From positions 391,755 to 455,754 of the forward strand of contig JAQFVV010000503.1 in NCBI GenBank assembly GCA_028023455.1: a DNA stretch of 64,000 nt. The letters are read 5' to 3'. Below the pieces are notes generated by a model. That model was not told the DNA's origin, made no database searches, and was given only the letters and a program-made list of their open reading frames with translations. Shown piece by piece: positions 10,201-23,868 of the stretch. Within the stretch, counting starts at the first letter, position 1, and each line of letters starts with the position of its first letter. A program made the translations under genes and the position numbers. The DNA is from Epiperipatus broadwayi (Eukaryota > Onychophora > Udeonychophora > Euonychophora > Peripatidae).

Positions 10201-11994
10201 TGGCTTAAAATTATTTTTATTGCAATGGAGATCAAAGAAGAGCATCAAACTTCTAATTTACTTTATTTACCATGAGATAAATTAAATTGTTGGGGTTGAA
10301 CATTCAGTTATAATGATCAAATTTTATCTTTTAACCACAATCTTATCAGCAAAAATAAAGCTAGTCAATATTAGAAGATAAATAATTACTGTTTTTTAAG
10401 CTACAACAAAGATATATTTAATTGGCAAAAAGATATCTCTGTAACTATTACTACTAAGATCAATTTTTTATAGCTTATATAAATATATGCAAAAAACTAT
10501 CTCTATAGTAAAATATATAAACTATAACAATTAAAAAGTGATAGAATATAAATTATTTGATAAAAAATTAAACATTATCCAAGTAACATGTCTTTTTGAA
10601 AATGATGCTCTGCTCTGATATGCACTAAAGTTATATGTGATAATTTTATTTTTTCTTGTAAAAAGCAAATATAATAATATTTTTTTCAAATATAGATCAA
10701 ATAAATATGTAGGTTTTTGTAATTTATTTCCTTACATAGCACTTTCTCATGTAGTTTCATGCATTAATAGCATGGTGAACTCAAAAAATAAAAGTCTCTC
10801 GGTCAGAGCTAGACTCTGCCACTTCTTATTTTCAAACATAGCATGATCTTCCAGGTAACAATAGTTCAATTATTTATTATTATATAGAATAGTTAGAAAG
10901 TGGTAGGCTCAAGTGATTTCACAGTGATATTCCACTGGTATGGATAAAGTAAAATCACCATCATATCACTTGATTTTAAATGTTGACCTTCACCATATTA
11001 TCCAGATGACACAAGCACTCATCAATTAACTGTAAAATTACATTAAACATTGTACACATTAGTAGTTTTATAGATTTTTATTTAATTAATTTCTACATTA
11101 TAAAACATAAAAAGTGGTTTCAAAAAGTTCCACTATAAAATTAAAAAAACATTGCTGCATTTTTCCACAAAACATTAATCAAAATAAGTTTTTCTCTCCT
11201 GTTTTTTTTTTTTTTTTACTTTCTAATTTAGAATAGCTATATGCCCATTTACTGATGCATAATAGAATAGGTGGAATATTATAAATTGTCTAAGCTTCCT
11301 TAAAAATTTGACCTGGCATAATTTTAAAGTTTTATCCAGTTTTGAATCTTATGATATGAACATAGCAAGCAGATCATGCTAATTATTATAAGATTATATT
11401 TTACATTACATATTTCTGTTTTTCAATCATTACAAAGAGGCTTAGAATATGTCTTTCTATTTAATAAATGTTTTAAATAAAAAGTACAATGTTAATTGAT
11501 ATGAGACCATACACAAAAGGTCAGAGTTGTGTATATTATTCTATTTGAAATTCTGAGAATTTGTTCTTTCTTTTTCGCATTTTTATTTTTAAATCAAAAA
11601 TTGATCAATAAAGCTGAAACTATCACTTACTATAATATCTACTGCTCAGAAACTGCAAGCTTGTTGTTTTGGAATGAAATACTAAACATTTGAAGTTATC
11701 TTTTTTCTTATTTCGTTTGTAAGTAGTTGGAAAACAATTTTCTATTGCTGGATAAGGAAAGTGTTTATTCTATATATTTGTCTATTAACATAAACTGAGA
11801 ATGTTTTTGACTAGAGAATCCAGACTCATCTTTTCTTGGTTAAAGCATGCTTAGCTAATATTAATAAATATAGTTATAGAATAAATATTATTCTTCCTCA
11901 ACACTAAAATCGTTTTTGGCAACTAATTATATAAAACAAATTTATTAAAAGACTAACAAAAGCAGTGAACATCTTCACTGATAATTAGTTATTA
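10201..11994. other. AT-rich DNA without recognised gene
   Basis: I looked on both strands for RT motifs, P450 exons, tRNA boxes and long inverted repeats and saw none. A 16-base T run lies near 11203-11218. Small weak palindromic words (AAGTGAT...ATCACTT, 10913-10973) are not enough to define an element. Confidence 0.4.
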
Positions 11995-12400
11995 TCATCA
12001 CATAATCACCATTTTTATGCTTGCTTATAACTGTTATTAAAACAGGAAAAACTCTCCGTACAGTATTGCCACTCATTGCAAGCCAGAGTAATCAATCGAT
12101 GCCAGAAGGCATGTCCATAAAATCCCCATCTAGTGCCTACTTATCCAATATCCCAGACTAGTTTCTAGAGGGTTGCATTAGAACCTAAGATATAGGTGCA
12201 GTGCTCTCAGATCCAAGGCTCCTCATTGACAAAGGCCACAAGCCAGAAACAAGTCTGGAGATATTAGATGAGTAGGCACTAGATGGGGATTTTATGCACA
12301 GGTCTTCTAGCATCCATTGATTACTCTGGCTTCACTGAGTGGCAATACTGTATGGAGAGTTTTGCCTGTTTTAATAATAATATTATCATATGATTAGAAT
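11995..12400. repeat. Foldback element FB1, copy 2
   Basis: Nearly palindromic. The left arm runs from ATCACATAATCACCATTTTT through ATTAAAACAGGAAAAACTCT, GCCACTCATTGCAAGCCAGA, GCCTACTTATCCAATAT and CCAGACTAGTTTCT (12173). The right arm returns AGAAACAAGTCTGG (12246), ATTAGATGAGTAGGCACTAG, TACTCTGGCTTCACTGAG and GAGTTTTGCCTGTTTTAAT. A roughly 65-base unique loop lies between. Arms match copy 1 at 2.2 kb. No coding capacity. Confidence 0.75.
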
Positions 12401-12707
12401 ATAGTGTACTAACTAGTTCATTAATTTGTAATATTCATGATCTGGAGTTCAATTTATTCAAATAACCCTTGAAATATTTTAGGTGACAAACAAACATTTT
12501 TTTCTAGTAGATGACTTATATTTAACCCAAAATAGTTGATCCATTGCTTAACTGCTAAATAAATATCTAGCTATGTTATAATAGAGGGTAAATTTCCCAT
12601 GTAATGTTTAATGTGATGAATATTTACTGCTTGTGAGGAAATTATATATATATATAGTATCTAAAATAAATCCAATATCAGTTTTATTTAGTTATATTAC
12701 AAAGCTA
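12401..12707. other. AT-rich spacer
   Basis: Nothing recognised apart from a short TA run at 12643-12656. Confidence 0.4.
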
Positions 12708-13715
12708 CATGGAAAAAAATGTTTATTATTGAGATTGTACAAATAGGGAAATAAATATATAAATTGCTTATTGATTTGTGCATTGAATCTTAACATTAAT
12801 ATAAAATTACTTTGTAATGAATGAATGGCAATAAAATAATAAATTGCAAAGTAAAGAAAGAAAAATCAAATAGTTTAGTATGCACAAGCATTTTTAATTG
12901 TGTGACTCTGAACAATCTAAAGCATTTTGAACTATTTTTGGTTTGATTTTTTAATGATGTTTTTAAAAAAATCTGCATTTTTGTAGAAAATGTCATGGTG
13001 GATCTAAAAGTTATACTAAAATTTTGGAATTAATAATATTTAAAATTTATATTTTAATATTTACATAACATTTTTTCTTTCTTCCTATTACTAACTAATG
13101 TAAATAAAGAAGGAAACAATTGTTTTCTTTCATTTATTAATGCAATATTTACACTTTTGTTTGCTCAACATGTTGTGAAGGTAATAAATATAATGTTTTC
13201 CAAAAACATGTTGTTGTAAAGCAAGAAGGGTCAACTCTTGTAATTAGCTCATGACAAATCTGTCAATTGGAAACATAATGTAAACAGTATCAAATAGCAA
13301 CAAATAGATCTGAAGTAGATAACTAAAGCATTCTAGTTCAGTCTATTTTAGTTTATTTGAAAACTCAACTTATGAAGCAGTGTTGCAGTATCCAATGCTG
13401 ATAAGAAAAACTGCTGATTAAAATTGTTTCCACTGTAACCTGGATAGCTGTATCTGCAGATTGTTTCACAGTAATCTTCAATAATTCATTTGTAATAGCA
13501 AGTTTATTTAACAGAAATTTGTGTGGCTAAATGATATAAACCACACCAGTCAAAATACTTGAATTTGTCAAATACTGCCTTAATAATGCTGTAAAAAATG
13601 AAGAGTGCTGTCAGGACTACTTAAGACTTAATATAATATTATCCTATATAATGTCACCAAAGCTGCTGTATTATTTTTCTAACATCACCAGTGCTTGGAG
13701 GAATTAATGAAGATA

Positions 13716-13760
<45 letters not shown>

Positions 13761-14485
13761 TGAAAGAACCGTATCTACAGAGCACCATGATTGGAAACTG
13801 TTTAAATATTTCACATTGTAAGATCTTATCATTACAGATGTAGAAGGCTTTAAACTTAAATTTAAAATATTTTATTACCATTACATTTTATACATGCATA
13901 AATATTTGATATTTGTGCAATAGTTTTTATTACAGTTAATTTTTTTATTAATCCATTTAGTTTGTATTTGCTTCTTGAACTTTTTCCAAACATTAGATTT
14001 TTGACATTAATTATGCTTGTAATATCCACAACCTTAAAACAAACATGCAATCAATTGCGGGAATATGCAAGAATGGTGGTAATAATTTGAAAATGATGAT
14101 GTCAAAAGTTAATAAGTTTGCCCAAAATAAACATTTTATACATAAGACTTTGCACATTAAAGTTTTTTTTTTTTATTATTGATACTGAAAAATAAATAAA
14201 ATACTGTTGGAAGTATTTGTACTTAAGTTATAAATTATAATCATCAATACCATATTGGTTAATATTAATATGTAATTGAATTAAATCACTTTATTCAAAT
14301 TTTATCAACTATTCAACTTTCACAATATCAATATTTATTTGAATCAAAACTTTCCATTTGTATAGCTTTGATTTCTGTTTCAAACCCATTAACCATTGAA
14401 TATTTGCTATTACATATTTGTGCAATCAATCTTATAACTTGAGAATCCCTTTTTTGTGTTCAATTTCATTTCTGTACATTACACA
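12708..14485 (+). repeat. 5' LTR of a decayed LTR retrotransposon
   Basis: Direct similarity, roughly 75-80% by eye, links 12708-14420 to 16997-18795. Shared anchors include GCATTGAATCTTA (12782/17083), AATCTAAAGCATTTTG (12913/17216), ACTGTAACCTGGATAGC (13433/17770), ACAGAAAT.TGTGTGGC (13511/17858) and TTTATTTGAATCAAAACTT (14333/18707). The left copy is followed at 14488 by TTGGTGCCACCAACATTGTG, a good match to tRNA-primer sites of the TTGGCGCCCAACGTGGG type, which places the LTR end near 14485. The exact 5' boundary is uncertain. The (TA)n at 13718-13757 is an insertion absent from the other copy. Confidence 0.5.
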
Positions 14486-16996
14486 TTTGGTGCCACCAAC
14501 ATTGTGGTTTGAATACCCACTTTTTATGCTTAATTTTACTTTTTTACAATCACACAATGTACTGGATATTAGAATATGAATAAATTGACCATATTGTGGT
14601 ATATAATAAGTATAAATAAAATAAATGTTTATAATGAGAAATAAGATTAATATTCATAAAAAATATTGTATATGCTAATTATCTATAAAAGTATTACTAG
14701 ACAGAGCAATATTTAATAAATGGCAATAAATATACACAATAATAATAATAATAATAAAATCAAATATTAAGAAAGATGTATATCATGAAATTCTGGAGAT
14801 AAATGTATATGGAGGGTTGAGACTGGTGTGTGTTTATTTAATGATAGAATATAAACTTAAAAATGTTTAACTTTATAAATCTGGATAAAAAGATGATAAA
14901 CAAAAGAATATAATAGAACATTTAGTTTTATATACTGATAATCACACATTTGAAAACAAGAAGGATGGAAGCATAATTAAATATGAATCTATCAGCAATA
15001 CAAAATCTTGTACAGCTAGTATAATCAGAGCTAATAAAGAAAAAAATCTGTTTAGACTATGCAAAAACCTTCAGAAGAGAAATCATGCACACTAACAATT
15101 GAAATGTTCTCTACATTTATGAAAGAATCCCAACAGAGATATTGTGCAATAAATACTTAATTCACTTAAACTTTGAAGTAAAATAACAAGGAATGCATTC
15201 AAAAAAGGAAGAAATGCAACAAAACATGAAGAAATGTGTTTAAAATTGTAAGAAAGGGAATAAAAATTAGATATTGAATTTAATAAATGAAGAATTTGAA
15301 AAAAAAATGACAAAAGAGGCATAACAAATTTGTGAAAGAAGTGGAACAGAGACATGAAGAAAGGCTTTAAGAAATGGATCAAGTCTTTGATGGAGCAAAT
15401 GAAGAATAAAAAAGTAAGGAAGATGCACATAGCATTAATCCTGCTGAAGTTATGCAAACTTATGCAAAAAATGTAAGTAAATCTAGAGAAGTTATCAGCA
15501 ATATAGAAAATGTTGTAAAAAAGTAAAATAGATGTAATTGAACCATTACATTTAGAATCAATTGTGGTAATAGAAGAAACCAGGGAAATATTGAATTTGA
15601 ATTTAGTTAAAGAGACTAAAATCGATTCTTTAAAAAAAATGTTATTTTTTATAATGATGCTAATGAAAGAAGGTCATAATTAAGATATTTGTAAAAACAA
15701 GTACTGATGTAGAAGATATTTTAAAAGATGACTTTTGTTGCCAGAATATTAAATATAAGAATGATGAATGAACATGTGAAGAAAATTAAAAATAGAAGTA
15801 CTCAAAATTGTAAAGGCTATAAAAAAAGAAATATCAAAAAAAGTAAAACTCTCTAATTGTATTTTAAATTTGAATCAATGGATTGACTTTGAGAAATCAT
15901 CAAATTCCACTGTCACTGCATGAAATGGAAAAGACAATGGAAAAAGATAAAAGAGAAAGTGAAAGATCTGCTCCAGGATGAAAAGATATTAATTTTTTTG
16001 ATCATCTCAAATAATATTTTCACCATAAAAGAAATACGTGGAGAAGAGTGAAACTCAATAATAAAAGAATAAAAACTGACTATTTCCTGTCAATCCTGAA
16101 TATATTTAAAAGAATAAATGAATTAAGATGAAAAATACTTGTAAAGATTTAAAAGTTAAAATATATAGCAATCACAAAATTGGCATTGAAATTAAGAAAA
16201 AAAGACATTACTAGCTAGTTAGAGAGCAAAAATGACTTTATTGATAACATTGATCATAGTAAAAAAAATAGTAAATAATTTAGATGTTAGAAATAACTAT
16301 GAAATGTATGACTATAATATTAGGCTGATTTCTGCAGAGAATGAAAAAAAAATTTGACTAAAGCCTGTTTAGTTATACTCTACTTTTTATGATATATAAG
16401 AATTTGGTCGTGCATGTGAGACATTATGTTGATATGTTGCAATTGAAGTGTTTATTGTCTTGGGTGCTGTCAGAACAGTTTTTATTCAAGCAACACCTAC
16501 CTGTAAGTTTTAGAAAAAACAAGATGCCATTTGAGGGCTTATTGAATTTTGCAACCTCTAAAACTCAAAAGGGAGCAAGGATTTAATTTTCAAATGTTAT
16601 TTCCATCAGCTTCCAAGACTCAAAATAGAGCAAGGCTTATATTTGAATTTCATGTGTTGTAAGTAACTTAACAGAATTCACATGGAGATAATTCTTCTAC
16701 TTTTCATGCTTCAATGTATATCTTAATATCCTATGGTTAATTTTTTTATAAATCCTAGAGTAGAAATCCTATTCATTTTTTATAGTTTAACATTAGTCAA
16801 ATCTCTGAGCAGTGAAGTCATAAGATATATGTTTTCTGTAAAACACTATTTATGAAAATGACCAAAATACTAAAAATATTAGAGAAATAAATTAAAGTTA
16901 AAATATTTGCAGAATTGAGAAATGGAAACTTATACTGTCTCATTATCATATTTGAAAGGAAGGGGATTTATAACTAAAACATATCTAATAAACTGT
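14486..16996 (+). pseudogene. Interior of the LTR element, decayed gag-like region
   Basis: The interior starts with a primer-binding-like site at 14488 and ends with a purine tract AAAGGAAGGGGA (16955-16966) just before the second repeat, the expected place for a polypurine tract. Between about 14950 and 16350 the plus strand is purine-rich. In broken frames it encodes Lys/Glu-rich, coiled-coil-like peptides such as VIEETREILNLNLVKETKID (about 15572). No protease, reverse transcriptase or integrase motif was found, so either only a gag-like region remains or the element never carried pol. The order of primer site, charged ORF relic, polypurine tract and LTR is the main support. Confidence 0.35.
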
Positions 16997-18800
16997 ATGA
17001 AAAAATTGTTTAATAGAGAACTTATATAAGTTGAGAAATAAATATATATACTGCCTAAAAAAATAAGTTATTTTATGCATTGAATCTTATTATTAAATGT
17101 TTTACAAAGTTAATTCGTAATGAGTGAGTAACAATAAAATGATAAATTGCAGAGTAAAGGAATAAAAAAAAATATAGGTGGTATGTGCTAGCATTTTCAA
17201 TTGTGTGTCTTCTAAAAATCTAAAGCATTTTGTACTTTTTTTGGATTTCTTTTTTTTAATTAAGTTTTAGATAAAATCTCCCACATTTTTGTAGTAAATG
17301 TGATGTTAGATCTAAAAATGATACTAAAAGGGTAGAATTAATAATATTCTTAAATTGTTTAAAATGTAGGCAACAATTTTTTTCTTTCTTCATATCACTA
17401 ATTGATGAAAATAAAGAAAATATTTTTTTTTTTATCTTTTGTGTAAAAAACATAAAATAATATCTGTAAATTTGTTTTCACAACATGTTGTCAATGAAAG
17501 AAAGAAAATGTTTACCAAAAAAAAATGCTGTTGTAAAAAAAAAGAGTAGTCAGTTCTTGTAATTAGCTGACAATGAATCCATCATTTGGAAAACATGTTG
17601 CTAAACAACATCAAATAGGAATAAATATACCTGAAACAAACAACTGTGTTTTTCCAGTTTAGGCCAGGCATTCTAGTTTACTTTATTTTATTTGAAGACT
17701 CAACCTAAGAAGCAATTTTCCAGTGATCTAATGGTGAGGAGAAAAGCCACTGATTTAAATTGTTTTTTACTGTAACCTGGATAGCCATATCTTGTTGACA
17801 GTTTTTTAATACATTTCACTATTTTATTTGTAACAGCAAGTACAACGATTTTATTTAACAGAAATATGTGTGGCATGACAACAAAACCCACATTGGCCAA
17901 AATATCGAAACACTGTAGTCAGATCAAGAAACTAATGCTGAAGTTTACCAAAACCACCCAATGCTCACCTTAATAATGCCTTGAAGAAAAAAATGAAAAG
18001 TGCCATAAAAACTAAACAAGACCTACTGATATTATGCTTTATGTAACATCACAAATACTCCTGTATTTTCTTTCTATCATCATCAGTGCCCAAAGAAAAG
18101 AACTATCATTTTTAGAAGAATTAATGACAACTGTAAATATGTTTAAAAAATTGATATCTATAGTAAACCATGGTTTGGAATTGTTTAAATATTTCATGTG
18201 ATAAGTGCTTATTTTTACAGATATTATAAGGTCCTAAACTTAAATTAAAAATATCTTATTTTATATATTATATATGCAGTGATGGTTGTGAGTATATATA
18301 CACAACAGTTTTTATATTTGCATTCTTAATAAACTAACTTTTTTTTATTAATCCATTTGTTTGTGTTTGTTTCTTGAATTCATTCCAAACATAATCCTTT
18401 TAATATCCAATATGCTTGTAATATTTACAACTCTAAGAAATTATGCAATCCACCGGGAGACATGCAATGATAGTGTTAATAATTTGAAAATGATGATGAT
18501 CAGAAGTTTCTATATAGATGATTGTGTGCCTTAAAAATTGTTTTTATTTTATTTTATTAAAATTAAAAAACAAATAAAATATTTTTGGAGGATTTGTATT
18601 TAGGTTATAAATCATTATCATAGTCATAATATTGGTTAATATTAATATAAATTTGAATTGAATCATTTTATTCAAATTTTATTAACCATTCAACTTTCGC
18701 CATATATTTATTTGAATCAAAACTTGCCATTTCTATATATTTGATTACTGGTTCAAACGCATTTACTGTTGAATATTTACCATTATATTATATACATCAT
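16997..18800 (+). repeat. 3' LTR of the decayed LTR retrotransposon
   Basis: This is the second copy of the 1.8-kb repeat described at 12708. It follows the purine tract directly. Similarity fades near 18795, where the left copy still has about 70 bases before its primer site, so the 3' tip is lost or diverged. Many small indels relative to the left copy indicate an old insertion. Confidence 0.5.
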
Positions 18801-19689
18801 CTAGAAAATTTTCACAGTGTGACACACAAAAAATATTTTAATATATATGTATCCAATATGGATATCTTAATATATTTGAAAGTCAAATAAAAGCAAACCA
18901 ATTCACCCATAGGCTATGAATAAATAACATTCATATGTCAGTAAATATTAAAAAAAATAGTGAATCACCTATATTTTATGCTTTTGATTTTTATAAGGTT
19001 TTATTTTCTGAAATTTCTGGAAATAAAAATAGTAATTATATATTAGCCTAATTTAAATATAGCCTAAATCATTTTGAAATTATAATTGTGCAAATAGAGA
19101 ATAAAGATAGACCCATATTTAATATTTTTTCACATAATAAAGTAAACCAACTTCCCAAGTAATATAAATAAATAACTCTCATATATATCCAAATGAGTTC
19201 AGTAATTCATTCTATTTTTTTTATTATTTAGTGAAATATGGGGGTTATTTACTCATAGTCTGCAGGGAACAAGGAAGTTGGTCTATTTTTTACTTCATTT
19301 GCATATATATATATATATTAATTTTAAGCAATTGATGTTTACATTTACAAACTCATATTTTATTAGTAGTATAGAAGTTATTAAAAAAATGCGACTGACT
19401 ATTTTTTTATTTACAGAATTATAATTTCAAAATGATTTAAGTCATTTTCTCTCTTTATTTCAATCATGTTGACAAATAAACATTTATAAAGATCAAAAGC
19501 TTAAAAAATATGCAATTCACTCTATTTCTTAATATATGATGACATATAAATTTTATTTATCCGTAATTTATGAGACACTTATTTTATTTTAATTTAAATT
19601 GTATACATATAATAAAATATATTCTATTAGAGTATGTAGGCAATTATCAAATATTATGGTAATATATAAATATATATGAAAATATTTCC
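18801..19689. other. AT-rich spacer
   Basis: No gene recognised. Small TA runs occur at 18841-18850 and 19304-19319. Confidence 0.4.
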
Positions 19690-20380
19690 AGTTCATACCA
19701 CTATCAGAAATAAATATCAAACATCAAATCACCTCAAACGTTAAGAAATTTTCTGCTATACCGTCTGTGAAAAATATATTAGAGCCAACATCTCAAAAAA
19801 CTAATTCTAAAAGGTGATTTTATGAACTATAAGCTGCAAAGATATTAAACATTGAAATACAGACTAATTCAAACAGAGAGTGTGAAATTTTGCTCTTAAA
19901 CAAACATGTTTACTATAATTGCATAAAGACAGACTAAACATTAATCATTTTTAATCTTTGAAACTTCCAAACACAGATATATGTGTGAAAAATATGTTTA
20001 TTCACAGAGAGCGACGCTAAAGTTTATTAATCTTTGAGGTGATTTGATATTTGATTTTATTTCATATATGTATTGGAAATATTTTTTGTATATATCTGTG
20101 TTTGGGAGGTTCAAAGATTAAAAATGACTAATGTTTAATCCGTCTTAGTATAAGTATAGTAAACATGTTTGTTTAGAAGTAATTTAAAGATCGTTCCTTA
20201 TGTAAATTTTACACTCTCTATTTAAATTAATTTGTGTTTTAATATTTAATATCTTTGCTGTCTATAATTCAAAGAGGTACCTTTTTGAATTAGCTGTTTT
20301 GAGATGTAGTCTCTAATACATTTATTCACAGAGGGTATAGATGAAAATTTGTTAACGTTTGACGTGATTTGATATATATA
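19690..20380. repeat. Foldback element FB2, long copy
   Basis: Two arms of about 320 bases are reverse complements. The left arm begins near 19715 with CATCAAATCACCTCAAACGT and includes AAACAAACATGTTTACTATA and AATCTTTGAAACTTCCAAAC. The right arm ends with TTAACGTTTGACGTGATTTG (20352-20371). A short centre with CACAGAGAGCGACGC lies near 20005. Related ends occur at 27895-28029 and 53036-53200. No coding frame. Confidence 0.7.
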
Positions 20381-20909
20381 TATAGAAAGAAAGAAAGAAA
20401 TATCATATTTATTCCATGGTTCTCATATGGTCTTATATATAAGAGAGTTGAAGGCAGAATAATAAAATTAACTTTGACATTTTTTAAAGTACTGTATATT
20501 GAACAAAATAATATTTTATAATATATATAATAATAATGCTCTATTAGCTTAATTTTAATACTAATATTAACTAAAGGATTTAAAATTATCAATAATAATA
20601 TTATAGAAAAAAATTATGCCGCAAGTTCAATTTTGTAATCAATAGCTATATATTAAAAATTTAAAATATATATATAGTTACAAATATAAATGAAGGAATA
20701 TACGTTTGAGCAACTAAATAAATGTTACATTATTTTAATTACAACATAAGAAAATTAGACTAATTAAGAAAAAACAATATAATAAAATGAGATAGTCTAA
20801 TTAGGTAATAGATTTTTTTAAAAAATAATATATTTAAAGCATCTACATTTTGATGGAAATTTTTTTTTAATACACAAAAAAAGATTACTAAAAAAGTAAA
20901 GATTGTATG
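20381..20909. other. AT-rich spacer with short AAAG run
   Basis: AGAAAGAAAGAAAGAAA lies at 20383-20399. Otherwise no feature is recognised up to the solo LTR. Confidence 0.4.
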
Positions 20910-22850
20910 TGTAACGGTATACAATATGCCTTTACATTAATTTAAAATTAAAATAAAAAGATTGTAAATAAAAATTTATTTATTAAAAAGAAAAAAACTT
21001 AACTTAAAAACTAAAAGCTAAAATTAGAGTTGTTAAACGTGTATATGTATATATTCGCACAGATGCAAAACTTTAAAAGTATTTTTTTTAAATAAAAAAA
21101 AAAGTATTTGAAAGTACTTTTTTATAAAAAAAAAAAAAGGTACAGATCTAAATATAAAATATTTTTATTAAACAGTAACATAAATAAAAAAGATTCCTAT
21201 GTAATCTCAATAAATGGAAATGATTGTTCTTTTAATTAAATGAAAAGCAAACTAGCCCTTGAGGCTCTTATATAAAAAGTCTGATGAAAGATATAGATAA
21301 TAGAACAAAAAAAAATTAGATGTCCAATAGAAGCAGTAACCAATGCTCAGACATTAACAAAAATTTGAAACAGGAAACCATGTTCTGTGAATCTGGACAA
21401 TTCACATAAAAAGAAAAAATATTCAAATTGAAACAGTTCCAACTTGATATTTTTTTTTGAGAAGGGTGATAAGACACACTTTTCACCCTCTCTCACTTAT
21501 TTAAAATGAAGTAACTGTTAAATTATGAATGATACTGTTGCAGACCCTAAATCTTAAGGGTACTGCAATAAAATAGTACCAGGATTGAACCAGCTAAGGC
21601 CATCTCTGGAACAACAGACTGGTCTTCCAATAAAGTCTTCACAGGAATTGGAACCAGGAACTGAAACTCTTCTACTGTAAAATATGAACTGAAAAATTTT
21701 TAAAAAGTAATTAAGAACTTTCGTCAAGATTGACAAGCTTCTAATAATCAACTAAACCTAATTTTTAAAATGAAATTTAATCTGACTTTATAGATTTCAA
21801 AATCAATTAATAATGTTTAATTTTATATATTTGAGTTTGCTAATTTAATCATTTCCATTTTTTATTAATATTTATTGATTAAATTACATAAATGTTAAAT
21901 GTAAATCAGGCATGAATGGCTGCATAGATCTGTAAAGGTATATTAATTAATTAAGGGAGGGTTAATCTTAGGTTAATTGTTTTGTAGTTAAATTGGATTA
22001 ATCCATTGGATATATTGGTGTAATTCATAAATGTAGCATGAGATCCGCTATGTGCAGGATCATATTATACCCGGTATGTGGACAAAATAAGTCCCATTTC
22101 TCACTGACCCTTGGAAGCAGAAGGTATTCCCTCCTTCTTGGATCACCCCTTTAGCCTATGGAATGGGATAGTAAGATGGAAAATGCAGTCCTTTCCTATG
22201 GAGTTTTTTTTATTGTTCTTCTCACCAGACAGATGTACCATTCCTGTACTCGATGAGAGTCAATGCCTTCTATAATCATGCTGCTCAGATGTGCATTCCT
22301 GACAGTATGACATTGTGCTGTCATATTCATGCTGCATTGAATACATCGATATATCTAATAGATTGGCATTAGTTTGAATGTGAACTTTTGCCCTAAGGTT
22401 AAATAAGGGATAGAATATTTTCTTTTCAAATGTAATCTATGTAGTTTATTCATACTCGACACTCTAATAAAATATTATTAAATTCATATGGGTGGGTTAT
22501 TTAAAATAAAAATTTAAATTTAAAAATTAATAACCAATCTAAAATAATAAATTTTATTCTTCAATTTTATTTGTATGTGTGTTAATAAATGTTTGTGTGT
22601 TAATTACTGGCAGTGGCTTATTTCATTTTTTTTAAATATTAATATATTTCTTTTAAGCAAGTTTTATATTAAATCTCTGTGTCTCCATGAGCTAGTGGCA
22701 TGGGCTGATGGTCGGAATAAAATATATATGTAAAGGTTAGATCTTAACAGTATGTATCTGCCTACTCTATTAATTTGCCAGGTTCCAATAGCCTGGTGGC
22801 ACCCTGTGCAGCAGATATGGTAAAACTCAAGATCTTCCCTGACCATTTTA
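20910..22850 (+). repeat. Solo LTR of the 2-kb LTR family
   Basis: It starts TGTAACGGTAT at 20910 and ends near ...CCATTTTA (22850). It is colinear with the two LTRs at 53261 and 55941. Shared words include AAAAACTAAAAGCTAAAATT (here)/AAAAAACTAAACGCTAAAAT, TTCGCACAGATGC, TCTGGAACA...GGTCTTCCAATAAAG (counterpart CCAGAACATTATCTTCCAAT), CCTATGGAGTTTTTTTTATT, CAGATGTGCATTCCTGACAG, TTCTTTTCAAATG and TATCTGCCTACT. A TATG sequence flanks both ends (20906-20909 and 22851-22854), consistent with a 4-bp duplication. There is no interior, so it is a solo LTR made by recombination. It is clearly older than the 53-58 kb pair. Confidence 0.7.
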
Positions 22851-23868
22851 TATGTAATACATTTTTATACCATTATATTATTGGTGAATGATAATAATGT
22901 TTTTTTTTTAATTAAAAAAGGTTGAACTATAATCTCTAGTTAATTAATAAAATAATTATGGGAAAAATTAATTAAATGTAATTATAGGTTTTGTAAAGTG
23001 AAATGAAAAATCAGGTAAGGTCACAGAATATATGTAAAAATATGTTGTTGTTTTCTTTTTTAAAATTGCTTTTTGAAGATAGACACTATAGAATTTAACA
23101 TGTCTAAGAAAAAAACATTTTATTATTATGCAAGTAGTAATAAGTTAGTCAAATTATTTGCAAAAAAACTATAATTCATATCTATTATTTAGAAAACTTT
23201 TAAATTAACTGCTCTGACCACAGTGTGGGTGTAATTAATATTATGAATTAATCATAGACACGTTTTGTTCTTAAAATATTGTACATTAGTAATTGTAGTA
23301 TCTATATAGAAGTAGGTAATTTATTTATAACTAATTCTAAAAAAAAATGAGTAACCTTTTTGATTTGCATTCCAATATTTAATCTTTATTTAAGAGATTT
23401 TAGACAACAAATCACTTACTATTCCTGACTAATTTACTTCTTCAAAAATCAGTTCAAAAGGAGAGAGAATTATCTTTGTAGATTATCTTCTTTTAAATAT
23501 GGATTATTAGAATTCATAAATTATCTAAAAAGTATTACATTAAGTAAAAGATATAATAATAATTCTGGTAATAATATAATTTCTAAATTTAGATAGATTA
23601 GCAAGAGATCACAGAAGTCACATAGTGTTAACATGCATACATATATGTTCATGTATACAGGAAATTCACAAGAAATAGAACTTAAAAAAACAATTGTATA
23701 ATTTTAATTCAAATTAAATTTATATGGATTACCTTGTATGAAGATTTAGACTCAAGCATTAATGAACATTTATTATATATGTTTTTATGTGCATGAATTT
23801 TATTATATAAATATAGTTATTCATGAACTATTTTTCTAGCTAAGTATATTTTTGATATTCAAATATTA
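22851..23868. other. AT-rich spacer
   Basis: No gene, RNA or repeat boundary recognised. Confidence 0.4.

Noticed and set aside
18060-18080. Reverse-strand CTGATGATGATAG
   Set aside because: No GAAA box at suitable distance and no flanking stems.
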